From: Cristatella mucedo
Taxonomy: Eukaryota; Bryozoa; Phylactolaemata; Cristatellidae
Assembly (NCBI GenBank): GCA_009760855.2
Contig: WPIO01000163.1
Coordinates: 62,001-126,000 of the forward strand
Direction of reading: 5' to 3'
Length of the DNA: 64,000 nucleotides
Of the stretch, positions 1-25,629 are shown one piece after another; position 1 is the first letter of the stretch; each line of letters opens with the position of its first letter. Below the pieces are notes generated by a model, which made no database searches, was not told where the DNA came from, and was given only the letters and a program-made list of their open reading frames with translations. A program made the translations under genes and the position numbers.

Positions 1-339
1 CGCAACTGCCTGTAGCAAATTAAAATTTCTATTCGAGGATCAGCATTCAACTTTGCGGAAAAAACGCTGACTACGATCCAAATTGGAAAAATAAAACATG
101 AATGCAAAAAACATCGAAGTTGCACCACAGCTCGGTGCCCATGGAACGCTCACGACAGAAAGTCTGCCTCGTGCACTCGAGAAGCTCTAGTCGTGCGGAA
201 GACTTGGCGAGCCTGGGCGAGTGCTCGAGAAACCACTTGTGCCCATTCGGGCGCATGCTTCGCTCGCCGCCAGGTGAGGCCTGCTTGGCTTGAGACACTA
301 CACCGTGCCCCAGCGCGAGAGCTAGGTTCGGCCCAGCAG

Positions 340-600
<261 letters not shown>

Positions 601-649
601 AGACGTGGGTCTCGAACGAGTCAGGGGAGGCGCCAACTGACGGGGCCGC

Positions 650-14710
<14,061 letters not shown>

Positions 14711-14995
14711 CGCTCCAGCAAGTGCTAAAATGGCGACGCCAAGCGCTCGAGCGGAAGAGCGGGAACTCGAAGGCACCCGATGACGCCGCCGCCGCCGCCG
14801 AGTCCGATGCGCCGCTTGGCGTCCGCTCAAGCGACGACCGTCCGAGCTTCGCGCACGGCCCGCTATCGAGCGGCGTCGACGGCGACTCCGGCGCGAGCGG
14901 CGGCGGTGAAGCCATGGAGTGGGCACGCTCTCCCCGGCAGCGGTCGGCAAATTTGTCGGACAGCTGGGTCATTTCAGGATGTCCAGGGTGTGCAC

Positions 14996-15403
14996 ACGTC
15001 CAGAAGAAGCCGCGCCCACTCCGTCGGCGCGCGGCCAAAGGAACCAGCGAACCCTCGCAACGGAGGCACGGACGCGCGCGGCAATTTTAGGGTTAGACAT
15101 TTATCATCCCGTCACGGACATCGGTTCTAAGAATAAACGCGGGCCGCAGCTTGAGCTGCCACCGGCAGCTCAAGCTGAATGGAGGCGAACGAAGCCACCA
15201 CGTCCAGAAGAAGCCGCGCCCACTCCGTCGGCGCGCGGCCAAAGGAACCAGCGAACCCTCGCAACGGAGGCACGGACGCGCGCGGCAATTATAGGGTTAG
15301 ACATTTATCATCCCGTCACGGACATCGGTTCTAAGAATAAACGCGGGCCGCAGCTTGAGCTGCCACCGGCAGCTCAAGCTGAATGGAGGCGAACGAAGCC
15401 ACT
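14996..15403. repeat. 204-bp tandem duplication (two copies)
   Basis: Copy 1 is 14996-15199 and copy 2 is 15200-15403. They are nearly identical; I notice one difference (GCAATTTTAGGG versus GCAATTATAGGG). Each copy carries a 14-bp perfect stem with a 3-nt loop (15147-15177 and 15351-15381): CAGCTTGAGCTGCC, ACC, GGCAGCTCAAGCTG. It lies about 290-690 bp upstream of the proposed start of gene A. Confidence 0.93.
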
Positions 15404-15570
15404 ACAAATAAAATAGGGCTATAATATATATATATATATTTGATATATATATATATATATTTGATATATATATATATATATTTGATATATATATGCATAA
15501 TAAAGGTATATATATATATATATATATATATCATAGCCCTATTTTATTTGTAGGGGCTTCGTTCGCCTCC
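15385..15570. repeat. Inverted repeat with 38-bp arms around a TA-rich centre
   Basis: Left arm 15385-15422 (starts GGAGGCGAACGAAGCC) and right arm 15533-15570 (ends GGCTTCGTTCGCCTCC) are reverse complements with one mismatch. The 110-bp centre is (TA)n with three ATATTTGATATAT units. The left arm overlaps the end of the 204-bp repeat. Possibly a MITE-like element or a cruciform-driven rearrangement. Confidence 0.88.
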
Positions 15571-15571
15571 G

Positions 15572-15572
<1 letters not shown>

Positions 15573-15627
<55 letters not shown>

Positions 15628-15715
15628 ATTTATTATGCATACATATATATGTAATACATGTATATATATATATATATATTATATATATACAATATATTTA
15701 TTTATTTATCAATTA
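15573..15715. repeat. (TA)n microsatellite
   Basis: Long imperfect TA tract with ATGTGTATTTATTATGCATAC interruptions. Confidence 0.9.
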
Positions 15716-16695
15716 GGGCTAGTGCTGGACTGGAGTGCTAGTTAGGTTGTGTCTGGTCTAAAGGCCGAACTTAGCCGACCTCTGCCGACTAGAGGGGGGG
15801 GGAGCAGCGTCCTGGGCAGACCCCGCCCCCTCCCGCACCTCGGGCGGGGTCGGTTGCTGAGGCGGGCGCAGTCAGCCGCCGGGCACACTGTCATGCGTTG
15901 TCTCGCCGGTACACAAAATCCTAAAAAAGAACCTGCGTCGCTAACAAGTATCCTCGCTTACGGGTCATGACCCTGTCAGCATGAAATTCCTGGCTCCGCC
16001 AGCTCCAGACGGCGCCAGCCTCCACCCGGTGACCGCCGGTCGATCAATCAATCAGCGCCGGCCGGCGAAGATCAGTATGAGTCTTCCGGCTTTGCGGCTG
16101 CCAGCCCCCCCCCCGCCGCCCACATAAAGAGGAACCGAGAAGGACCAGCCTCTCTGTCTGCTCCCATCCAGACCACGCCCAGCGTGCGTGCGTGGTCGGT
16201 CCGCAGGGGAGGGAGGCGTTGCGGCGGTTGAGGTTGCGGCTGCGAGACGCGGCCGCTGCGGCCGCTGCCGCGGCTCGGTCAAGCCAAGCCAAGTCAAGGT
16301 CAAAGTTAAGCTCGGTCAAGCCAAGCCCAGAGCTCCGAGCGCCCCGCCGCCGCCGCCGCCGCCGTCTCGGCTGCCGCGAGAGAAATCTCTTCCGCGAGCG
16401 CGCGCGCGAACCGCCACCCTCTCGATAAGCTGAGCGGTCGTTGCGAGCGACTTGGCTTAGCAAGAGAGCAGGGTGGGGGGGGGGTAGATGTCTCCGGGTG
16501 CCAAGGTCAGGGGTGCCAAGGTCAAGGGGCGCCGAGGTCAAAGCGGCGCTAAAAGCCAAATGGATTGTGCATATTATCTAAAACTTCTTCATGTGACAAT
16601 ACAAATCTTGATTTCAAGCAAGTCGTTGTTTCAATGGACTTGACTATTGCTGGCCGGGCTAGTTACGCGTGTTTACAGACTTATATCTAGCTAGG
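15716..16695. other. GC-rich intergenic DNA, no gene seen
   Basis: Contains G/C homopolymer runs (15795, 16107, 16476), a CCG run near 16345-16362 and a short repeated TGCCAAGGTCA motif at 16500-16545. Open frames are compositional. Confidence 0.5.
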
Positions 16696-16895
16696 CTAGC
16701 TGGCTGCGCCAGCCTGGAACGCACGCCAAAGCTCAACGTCTTCCTCCGAAGGCGGAGTCAACGTTGTGAAGGTCAGTTTCACTCCAGACCAGCCTCGGTG
16801 AACTTCAATGTCTTTATGGCAACTGTGTACTTTTGAACAGTTTTGGTCACCCCAATCTTTTTTCAGAAGACGTTGGAGGAAAAAGGCATTATAGG

Positions 16896-18778
16896 AAAAG
16901 AAAGGTGAGGAGAAGAGGAGAGAAGAGAGAGGTGAGGAGAAGAGGAGAGAAGAGAGAGGTGAGGAGAAGAGGAGTGAAGAGAGAGGTGAGGAGAAGAGGA
17001 GTGAAGAGAGAGGTGAGGAGAAGAGGAGTGAAGAGAGGTGATGAGAAGAGGAGAGAAGAGAGAGGTGAGGAGAAGAGGAGAGAAGAGAGAGGTGAGGAGA
17101 AGAGGAGAAAAGAGAGAGGTGATGAGAAGAGGAGAGAAGAGAGAGGTGAGGAGAAGAGGAGTGAAGAGAGGTGATGAGAAGAGGAGAGAAGAGATAGGTG
17201 AGGAGAAGAGGAGTGAAGAGAGGTGATGAGAAGAGGAGAGAAGAGAGAGGTGAGGAGAAGAGGAGAGAAGAGAGAGGTGAGGAGAAGAGGAGCGAAGAGA
17301 GGTGATGAGAAGAGGAGAGAAGAGAGAGGTGAGGAGAAGAGGAGTGAAGAGAGGTGATGAGAAGAGGAGAGAAGAGAGAGGTGAGGAGAAGAGGAGTGAA
17401 GAGAGAGGTGAGGAGAAGAGGAGAAAAGAGAGAGGTGAGGAGAAGAGGAGTGAAGAGAGAGGTGAGGAGAAGAGGAGTGAAGAGAGAGGTGAGGAGAAGA
17501 GGAAAGAAGAGAGAGGTGAGGAGAAGAGGAGAGAAGAGAGAGGGGAGGAGAAGAGGAGTGAAGAGAGAGGTGAGGAGGAGAGGAGAGAAGAGAGAGAGGT
17601 GAGGAGAAGAGGAGAGAAGAGAGAGGTGAGGAGAAGAGGAGAGAAGAGAGAGGTGAGGAGAAGAGGAGAGAGGAGAGAGAGGGGAGGAGAAGAGGAGTGA
17701 AGAGAGAGGGGAGGAGGAGGAGAGGAGAGAGAGAGAGTGAGAGAGAGAGAGGGGAAAGAGAGAGAGGTGATGAGAAGAGGAGAAAAGAGAGAGGTGAGGA
17801 GAAGAGGAGGGAAGAGAGAGGTGAGGAGAAGAGGAGAAAAGAGAGAGGTGAGGAGAAGAGGAGGGAAGAGAGAGGTGAGGAGAAGAGGAGAGAAGAGAGA
17901 GGTGAGGAGAAGAGGAGAGAAGAGAGAGGTGAGGAGAAGAGGAGAGAAGAGAGAGGTGAGGAGAAGAGGAGAGAAGAGAGAGGTGAGGAGAAGAGGAGAG
18001 AAGAGAAAGGTGAGGAGAAGAGGAGAGAAGAGAGAGGTGATGAGAAGAGGAGAGAAGAGAGAGGTGAGGAGAAGATGAGTGAAGAGAGAGGTGAGGAGAA
18101 GAGGAGTGAAGAGAGGTGATGAGAAGAGGAGAGAAGAGAGAGGTGAGGAGAAGAGGAGTGAAGAGAGAGGTGATGAGAAGAGGAGAAAAGAGAGAGGTGA
18201 GGAGAAGAGGAGGGGAGAGGTGACGAGAAGAGGAGAAAAGAGAGAGGTGAGGAGAAGAGGAGGGAAGAGAGAGGGGAGGAGGAGAGGAGAGAGGAGAGAG
18301 AGAGAGGTGAGGAGAAGAGGAGAGAAGAGAGAGGTGAGGAGAAGAGGAGAGAAGAGAGAGGTGAGGAGAAGAGGAGAGAAGAGAGAGGGTGATGAGAAGA
18401 AGAGGAGAGAAGAGAGAGGTGAGGAGAAGATGAGTGAAGAGAGAGGTGAGGAGAAGAGGAGTGAAGAGAGGTGATGAGAAGAGGAGAGAAGAGAGAGGTG
18501 AGGAGAAGAGGAGTGAAGAGAGAGGTGATGAGAAGAGGAGAAAAGAGAGAGGTGATGAGAAGAGGAGTGAAGAGAGAGGTGACGAGAAGAGGAGAAAAGA
18601 GAGAGGTGAGGAGAAGAGGAGAGAAGAGAGAGGTGAGGAGGAGAGGAGTGAAGAGAGAGGTGAGGAGAAGAGGAGAAAAGAGAGAGGTGAGGAGAAGAGG
18701 AGAGAAGAGAGAGGTGAGGAGAAGAGAAGAAAAGAGAGAGGTGAGGAGAAGAGGAGAGAAGAGAGAGGTGAGGTGAAG
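16896..18778. repeat. Polypurine minisatellite, 27-bp unit
   Basis: About 1.9 kb of tandem units of the form GGTGAGGAGAAGAGG plus AGAGAAGAGAGA on the plus strand, with GTGA and TGATGA variants and shorter units. Nearly every base on the plus strand is purine, with a single T per unit. Because the unit is 27 bp, it reads open as 9-aa repeats in several frames (for example a 724-codon frame on the minus strand made of SLLFSSPLS); these are not genes. It abuts LINE sequence at 18779. Confidence 0.96.
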
Positions 18779-19156
18779 TTATTTTTAAATGTGGTCAAGT
18801 CAGGGGATGTTCTGACTGACGCAAGTCGGGAGGGAGTTTCAGGCTTTGGGAGCACACGAACTAAATGCACGGTCTCCGAAGGATTTGAGGTTTGTACGAG
18901 GTAGTGGTAAACTGTTGGATTCCGAAAAGCTGGTGGTACGATGCTTGGCCTGGTGGGGGAGTAGATCTGAGAGGTAGGCTGGAGCTAAAGAATGAAGTGA
19001 CCTAAAAGTGAGTGACAAAACTTTGAAGTCGATCCGTTGCTTGACTGGTAGCCAGTGCAGGTCGGCGAGAAGTGATGTGATGTGGCAACTGCGACGTTCA
19101 CGACAGACAACACGAAGAGACCAGTGTCCCAATTTGGACCATAGGGGTGCACGCAA
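18779..19156 (-). mobile_element. LINE RT C-terminal fragment
   Basis: Minus-strand frame reads SLRVVCRERRSCHITSLLAD, LHWLPVKQRIDFKVLSLTFR, HQAKHRTTSFSESNSL, LKSFGDRAFSSCAPKA and TTFKNNF, then runs directly into the minisatellite where the LINE 3' end should be. Confidence 0.85.
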
Positions 19157-19849
19157 GCGCTACCACAAGAGAAGAAGATATGGAACCTACTTGAATTTCA
19201 CAAGTGCTGACCGTGAATGATATTGGCATCCTGAAGTTTGACCAGACCTCTGCTTTACAAGTCATTCAGCAGCAACTTCCAACTGAATTAGTACTACAAG
19301 GATCAAGGTTGCTTCAGAACAAAGAAGGTCTATTTGCTAGCAAATTTGGTTGAGCCATGAGCACTGCCTGATTTAAGAGGCAGCTTGCTAATGGGCATGA
19401 AGTTAGCAGCACCTGGCTGGTCTACTCTCCCTCAAAATAGTTGGCATGCTGCTTCTGTAGTTTGTTCTGACGTATGTCCACCCAATACTCCCGATCTTCA
19501 CTTGAATTGGCATTTAATTGGGTTTGGCCAGTGGAGGAAACCTGAAAACTAGTTGCCAATGGAAGCAGCTCTTCTCAACGTCAGGCTTTCACCACATGGA
19601 AGCAAACAGAGAGGAGACTTCTCATAGGAAGTGGAATCAACACTGCTGTTGAGGCCCAATCTTATTGGAAAAGTAGCAATGGCAAGAAGTCCTACAGAGA
19701 GCTCTCAGCTGCGTCGAACTCTTGGTTTCTCAAAACCTGGCATTGCATAGTCACCAAGTAAGTCATGGCCGGTGAGAAAAACAATGGAAACTTCGTGGGA
19801 CTTCTTTATTTTCCACTTTCTAGCTCGGTTGTAGGACACTTCCAATGAA
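19157..19849. other. Unrecognised segment between two parts of a LINE
   Basis: About 690 bp separating the RT core (19852-20629) from the C-terminal part (18779-19156) of what looks like the same LINE. I recognise no protein, no terminal repeats and no tRNA-like part. Confidence 0.45.
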
Positions 19850-20635
19850 TATCAGCTGATAATGTTGTCTAACGAGAGGTCACTTTGGAATATGACACCT
19901 AGATTTCGAGCTGATTTAACAGGAGATATGCTGGCAGAGCCAATTTTTAAAGTCAGCCTTTCCAATTTCTGAATCACATTGGGTTTGCCCATAACTAGTA
20001 AGTTAGTTTTATCATCGTTTAGTTTTAGAAAATTTGCTGCCATCCATGTGCGGATGTCATCAACACATGCAGCAAGTGAGTTAAGAGAATTTGAAGTGTT
20101 CAAAGGCTGGGAGGGATCAAAGCAAAGGTACAACTGAGTGTCATCCGCATACAAGTGAAAGCTAGATTGTGCTTGGCAATCACATCAGCAAGAGGGGAGT
20201 ATAAACCGTGAAAAGGACCGGACCTAGCAAGGAGCCCTAAGGTACCCCGTATTTCAGAGGTACCTCGGATGATCTTTGTCCATTCACATCAATACTCTGG
20301 AGTCTTCCACTGAGATAGGACTTGAACCACTGCAGAGCAGTGCCAGTGATGCCTAGGCGAGATGAGAGACGCTCTAGAAGAACTTTGTGATCGATCAAAA
20401 GCTTCCGAAAGATCGAGCAAAACAAGTAGTGAAGCTGGCATTCTCCTACATTGCATTTTGGACTTTTTGGCTCCGTTGCCACTTTGGTACAGCATCCTAA
20501 AAAAGATTGACCGTTATCAGAAAAGACTGCAGGATCCAACGATGAATTCAAAAGACGCTTCTGTGACTTCCAATATTGAGATTCAAGACTTCGAGAAGAC
20601 CTGTGCCACGAATCAGTACTAGATGTCAAATTGGG
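19850..20635 (-). mobile_element. LINE RT core fragment
   Basis: Minus strand encodes DHKVLLERLSSRLGITGTAL, QWFKSYLSGRLQSIDVNGQR, VPLKYGVP, then in another frame YADDTQLYLCFDPSQP, WMAANFLKLNDDKTNLLVMG and SARNLGVIFQSDLSLD. This matches the copies at 30182-31740 and 57838-59191. A frame break lies near 20170-20230 and parts upstream of DHKV are scrambled, so it is dead. Confidence 0.87.
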
Positions 20636-20999
20636 GTTGTAAGTTGTTGGATTTGTATGTGAATGAAAAATCTGCCCAAGGAAACAGATACCTGGAGAAC
20701 TGTCTCAAGATGTTGGTCTCACGGCAGAGAAAATTTCAAGAATAATAAAGAATATCTTAGACTATTTCCGACAAGAAATTACAGCTAGGTCTATAGGCTG
20801 CCAGATGTTGATGTCAAATTTAGTTTCTTGTCTGAAGTTAAGCAGTTTTTGAAGACACTTGACCGGACCCAACTCAACTCACAAGGTCTAAATCTTGGAG
20901 GCTTCTGTTGTTCAGACGTTGGTGGAATAGATCTTTAAAACTAAATGTGTGACTCCAAAATGCTATTTGCCACACATCACGACTTGGAACCAAACAATC

Positions 21000-22372
21000 A
21001 ACTGGACCTCGTGTCTTTCATGGTCAGTTTTGGAGAAGATTAGACTCCCTAGTAGTGATGTGAATGGACACAGATTATCAGAGGAACCACATAAGAATGG
21101 TTAATCGCTGGGCACTGTGCTTGGTTCGGTTCTTTTCGCGATTTATACTCTCGCTCTTGCCAATATTATTGCCAGGCACAATCTAGGCTTTCACTTCTAT
21201 GCGAATAACACTCAGCTGTACGTTGCTTTGATGCCTCCAGCCCTCCAGCAGGTCGAATTCTCTTAACTCCCTTGCTGCATGTAATGATGACATCCAAATG
21301 TAAAGCGCCTAGAAAGAGATTAAATTCTCTGAGGGCGCTTTATCAAGTACATAATTATTATTATTATTATTATCCACATGTAGATAGCAGCAAACGTTCT
21401 TAAATTGAATAATGATAAAAACGAACTTAATAATTATGGGAAACCAAGTGTAACTTAGTAATTGGAACGGTTAACGCTCGTAATCGGCTCTGCCAGCATA
21501 TTTCTTATTAAATCTGCACGAAATCTAGATGCAATGTTCCAAAGTGGCCGTTCATTAGATGACCACACCAGCTCCATAGTCAAGTCTGCCTACTTTTGGC
21601 TAAAAACTATTGCTAAAATTCGGGCTTGTTTATACAGGGATACCACAGCTAAATTGGTCCATACATTTGTGACGCCCCGTCTCGACTTCTATAACTCACT
21701 GCTTGCTGTTCTATCGACCAGTGCAACCAGGCGCTTACAGCTGGTGCAAATGTGATAGGTAGGCTTGTCTGTCGTGAGAGCCTCCCAGTTACTACATCCC
21801 ACCACTTCTTGCTGACCTGTACTGGCTTTCAGTCAAGCAACGCATCGAATTTAAGGTTCTGTCGCTCACTTTTAGGTTCCTTCATTCTTTGGCTGTAGCC
21901 TACCTATCAGATCTACTCCACCCATCACAGGCTAAGCATCGTGACACCTGCTTTTTGGATTCTAAGCGTTTACCTATATCTCGCACGAACAACAAATCCA
22001 TTGGAGACCGTGCCTTTCTTTCATGTGCTCCCAAAGCCTGTAGCTCACTTCCAACTGGCGTAACCACATCCCCTGACTTGGGTTCATTTAAAAGGAAACT
22101 ACAACGCATCTATTCATCACAGCATTTAGAGTCCGTGTGATTTTTTCTTTGTGTGCTTATGCGCACTGTCATTGTGCATGTTGCCTATTGCCATATTTGC
22201 ATGCTGACCCATGCTGACACTTCTAACCCATGTTATGCTTGCTTTCACTGAGTATGCTGCCACTAACCATTTGATCGTGCTTCCTTTGGAGCCAGTGCGA
22301 AATGCCTAGAAAGAGACTGCGTTATCTGGGGGCGCTACAACTAAATGTATTCATATTATTAGTATTATATAT
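21000..22372 (+). mobile_element. L2/CR1-type LINE fragment, RT to 3' tail
   Basis: Frames show GHRLSEEPHKNG, GTVLGSVLFAIYTLALAN, GFHFYANNTQLYVAL (YADD decayed to YANN), LVIGSASIFLIKSARNLDAM, VTPRLDFYNSLLAVLS and NKSIGDRAFLSCAPKACSSL. It ends with the tail and ATT/TA run at 22312-22372. Another copy's solo tail is nested at 21298-21373. Confidence 0.82.
21298..21373 (+). mobile_element. Nested solo LINE 3' tail
   Basis: GTAAAGCGCCTAGAAAGAGA, TTAAATTCTCTGAGGGCGCT, TTATCAAGTACA and (ATT)n; it splits the older LINE between the YANN box and the LKLNND motif. Confidence 0.85.
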
Positions 22373-22436
22373 ATATATATAATAAAAATATAATTAATTT
22401 CTACAGTGCCCCAAGAGAACTTAATCTCTATTCAGG

Positions 22437-22518
22437 CGATTCTCATATGCCTCGGGGCTCGAGCCCCTGACCTCAGCCTGTCGGGGCGAGCACCTTAACC
22501 ACTGGACCAAACCAGTTC
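22437..22518 (-). mobile_element. tRNA-like sequence (SINE head or tRNA pseudogene)
   Basis: On the minus strand TGGTCCAGTGGTTAAGGTGC fits a box A and GGGGCTCGAGCCCCGAG fits a T arm/box B. Spacing is roughly tRNA-like, but the acceptor stem does not close convincingly, so I do not call an intact tRNA. Confidence 0.45.
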
Positions 22519-22734
22519 GGCGTTATGTGTTTCCTAATTTGAGAGTTGCCTTGAAAGTTTGTCTCACCGTGGTTGTATCAGTGGCTTTTTGTGAACGTTC
22601 CTTTAGCAAGCTGAAGACATCCCTGTTTTATCTGAGAGCATCACTGGGGCAAAATCGGCTCTATGATCCGGCCTTGTTGTGCTAAAGATAAAGAAAGACT
22701 AAAGAAAAGATAAATAAACAATAACTAGAATAAC

Positions 22735-22848
22735 TATATACTAAATATACTACTATATATATATATTACTATACACTATATATAGTATATATATATATAT
22801 ATATATAGTAGATATATATATACTATATATAATGTATATATACTACAC

Positions 22849-22879
<31 letters not shown>

Positions 22880-22915
22880 TTATATACTATATACTATATA
22901 TATATATATTACTAC
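22735..22915. repeat. (TA)n-rich tract
   Basis: Imperfect TA repeats with ACTATATATA phases, followed at 22930 by an abrupt switch to GC-rich DNA. Confidence 0.9.
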
Positions 22916-23084
22916 TATAATAACTAAAGAAAGGCCGGCCGAGCTTCGCTGGCTTCGCCCGTCGAGCTCGGCCGAAAAGTCTTGACAGCCGCCGTCTCCC
23001 TGCCTGCGACTTCCCGGGAGACCGGCGAGGGACGGGTCGTGTATCGGCGGCTACGAATATCGCACGGCGTCCCTTTGACCTGCG

Positions 23085-23185
23085 ACCCGAGGCGGTCAAA
23101 GGGCGGTCGCTCACGCGCGCGCCCTCGCGCGGCTGTCCGGTTGCAGCCGGCGGGCCACTCGAAGACGGCGCTCCTCCTGGGGTGG
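23085..23185 (+). repeat. Short dispersed GC-rich repeat (three copies)
   Basis: The segment around GGTCGCTCACGCGCGCGCCC and GCCGGCGGGCCACTCG, ending CGGCGCTCCTCCTGGGG, recurs at about 52297-52385 and 59427-59515. Function unknown. Confidence 0.75.
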
Positions 23186-23888
23186 GGCTGGGCTGGGCGG
23201 GGCTGCGGCTTTCTTTCTCGGTCCCGTGCTGCTGCTAAACTAGGCAGCCGCTTTTCGAGCGGGCGATTTCAACGAAAGCTCGATTAGCGGAAGCTCGCGT
23301 CGCTACTAAATTCGACGCGCTGAATGTGTTGGTTTTTGCGTTACGTACGCCAACAGAAGCTCTTCAAGACCCGCGTCCAAGAATGGATACATTAGACAGT
23401 CGTAGTCGTCTCACTCAAGTTTAACTACGACGAGTTGTTAGTGCGAAGGATCTTACTGCGTGTAGATTTTGGGTGAGTGTCACAATTTTTAGTGCGACCG
23501 ATTCATTCCTTTATTTGTTTACTGACAGTTTATAGATCTGGAGCTCCAGATCTCAGCACTCGAATTCGCTTCATTTAGCACTCCTTGGGCTCCCTTTCCC
23601 GGCGATAGGTTATTTCGACGAGTCCGGAAACTAAGGTATTCAATTGCCAAAAAAAAGACTGAAGAAGGAGCAAACAGCATGAGGTTCGGCTTACACTTCC
23701 ATACGATGCGCTATAGTTGTAAGTAATAGAACCACAATCGATCGTGTGACCCTGCGATCCGAATGGAATTTATCTCGGCGCGGCGCCCGGCGGCTGCAAA
23801 TTTCGACGACGGATGGCATCGGCTGGGTAGACGCCCACTAGAGAGGAGGCAGCCGCCACGACAGTCAAGCCGACCGAATAAACGGGAT

Positions 23889-25629
23889 GTGCGTACGTGT
23901 GTGTGCGTGCGTGCGTGTGTGCGTGTGGGTGTGTGTGCGTGCGTGAGAACGTGCATGTGTGTGTGTTTGTTTTTATGTGTGCACGTGTGTGTATGGAGCA
24001 ATCGAACTCGTGCCAACTGCTTGCTGTTTTGACTTGGCGGATGAGCTGTCAGTGTGCTCGCCCGTGGCCACGGCCACACTAACTGACGTCTGGGGCGGCT
24101 GGATCGTCTGGGGCGGCTATTTTGAGGGTCCGTAGGGTTTCCACGAGTCGTCATTCCTGAGGCGGTAGCCCTCGTCACGCTCTTGGCGAAAAGAGGCGTG
24201 TCGATCGATTTAGAAATGGATGAAGTGCACAGCGTCGGCACGCATCAGCGCTCGCGGAAGTCAGAGGTCATTTCACCGAAGGACAATTCTTGCACGCTCA
24301 AGATTGAACTACAACCAGGTGCGATCAGCGGCATTTTCATGGGCAATCGAATACTTGCGATGCGACGCCCGGCTCTAGGAAATCTCTCGCCACGCTGACG
24401 AGCGCGTCATTGTTTTACTCACAGCTTCGGCGGGAGCGAGCGAGCGCAGCTTTCGCCAGCGGGCGCACGTTCTCGAAGCTCTGCTATTATTTGGTGAGCC
24501 GTGATGGCGCACTAGGTAAGGCGGTTGCTTTTCACGACCTCGGTCCCGAGGTCGTGGGTTCGATTCTGCGGTGGGCGATTCTGTATCGCCACTGCAAGCG
24601 GTGGTGATAGCCGTAAAGGCTCTTCTGTCGCTATACAAAAAGATGCTGTTTAATCAGCTAGGATATTACAGCTACGCAAATACGGCTGTTAAATCAGCTA
24701 CCATTTATTTAGTTTATTACGACCTTCGAACCCCTTGGGCCCGTCCCCACCCCACGCCCAGCTGCGCCGTAGGCCGGGCCGTGAACCGCGTCCTCCGAAC
24801 AGCCGCGTCCAACGGCCGCCGAGACGTCGACGGCCAAGGCCGGTCCGCAAGACGCTGTGGCCCCTCCCCTCCCTAGCGGCGCCACGCAGCCACACCCCGT
24901 CGGGTGCACTAGGCGCCACCGACCTAGAGAGCGAAAGTCGTCGGCGTCTTCGACTGCGTGCGAGCTTGCCGGTCGACCTCGCGGGTGGCGAACAGCAGCA
25001 GGGCTGCCCCCAGCGCCGTCGACGAGTGCGCTCGCGACGCGCTCTGCCGCTTTTGCCCGTCTCTACAGTCCTCGCGGCCGCCGACGGCGCCGCCGCCATC
25101 GTCCCCGCGTGCTCGGCCGACCGTGCCGAACGCGGAGAGCCCGCGGCTCATGTGAGCTAGCGTCTGCGCCGCGAACGCGGGTCCTCCACCTTCCCAGTCT
25201 CGCGTGCGCGTCTACGCCCTCTGCCGACGTAGCTAACGCGCTCGAGCGCTCGCAGGAGCGGCCGCTTACCGTCAGGCGACCTGCGTCCGAGCTGTGCGGC
25301 TCCGCTAGAGCGCGTCTTATGGGCGGCGGCGGCGGAATCCGACCGATGCACGCCGAACAAACATTGATCCGCGGCTTGCCGACCGCGTATTATGTGTGCT
25401 ACCGCTTCTGGGCCGCTCACCCAGCGACCATTGTTACCAGCCGTCCAATGTAATAGCCCGTCGGCATTCTAAAGACCGCGAGCCAGCGCCCTAAGCGTCC
25501 ATCGTCCGCCGGGTTGTGCGCCACCGGTGGCCGGCGTCCATCCTGACGTCCATGCCACCTCCTGCCGCCGCCTGAGTCGGCTAGCTCTCCCTACTCGCGG
25601 TCGAGCTGTACCTTGTGCACGAACTCCCC
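23889..25629. repeat. Duplicated block 3, copy 1 (pairs with 59546-61309)
   Basis: Starts in a GT-rich microsatellite (23889-23995), then runs through GAGCAATCGAACTCGTGCC, the TTGGCGAAAAGAG segment and a 900-bp CpG-rich part to GGTCGAGCTGTACC. Same order in the second copy. The GC-rich frames are not conserved in frame between copies because of indels, so I read this block as non-coding. Copy 1 carries a SINE (24487-24672) missing from copy 2. Confidence 0.85.
24487..24672 (+). mobile_element. tRNA-derived SINE
   Basis: AGCCGTGATGGCGCACTAGG (box A region), then CACGACCTCGGTCCCGAGGT and a GTGGGTTCGATTCTGCGG box B, a body with AAGGCTCTTCTGTCGCTATA and the end CTGTTTAATCAGCTA. Absent from the equivalent site near 60328 in the other block copy, with TATTA-like flanks on both sides. 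Confidence 0.88.

Noticed and set aside
16696-18870. 724-codon open frame on the minus strand and several Arg/Glu-rich frames on the plus strand
   Set aside because: They are translations of a 27-bp minisatellite, open because the unit length is divisible by three and contains few possible stops.
24487-24580. Possible tRNA gene
   Set aside because: Has box A and B-like words but no closing acceptor stem, and the body and tail recur as a SINE family.
24857-25453. 198-codon frame and neighbours in the GC-rich block (also 60521-60901, 60588-61100)
   Set aside because: The duplicate block has indels that change the frame; no family motif; high GC alone gives long frames.
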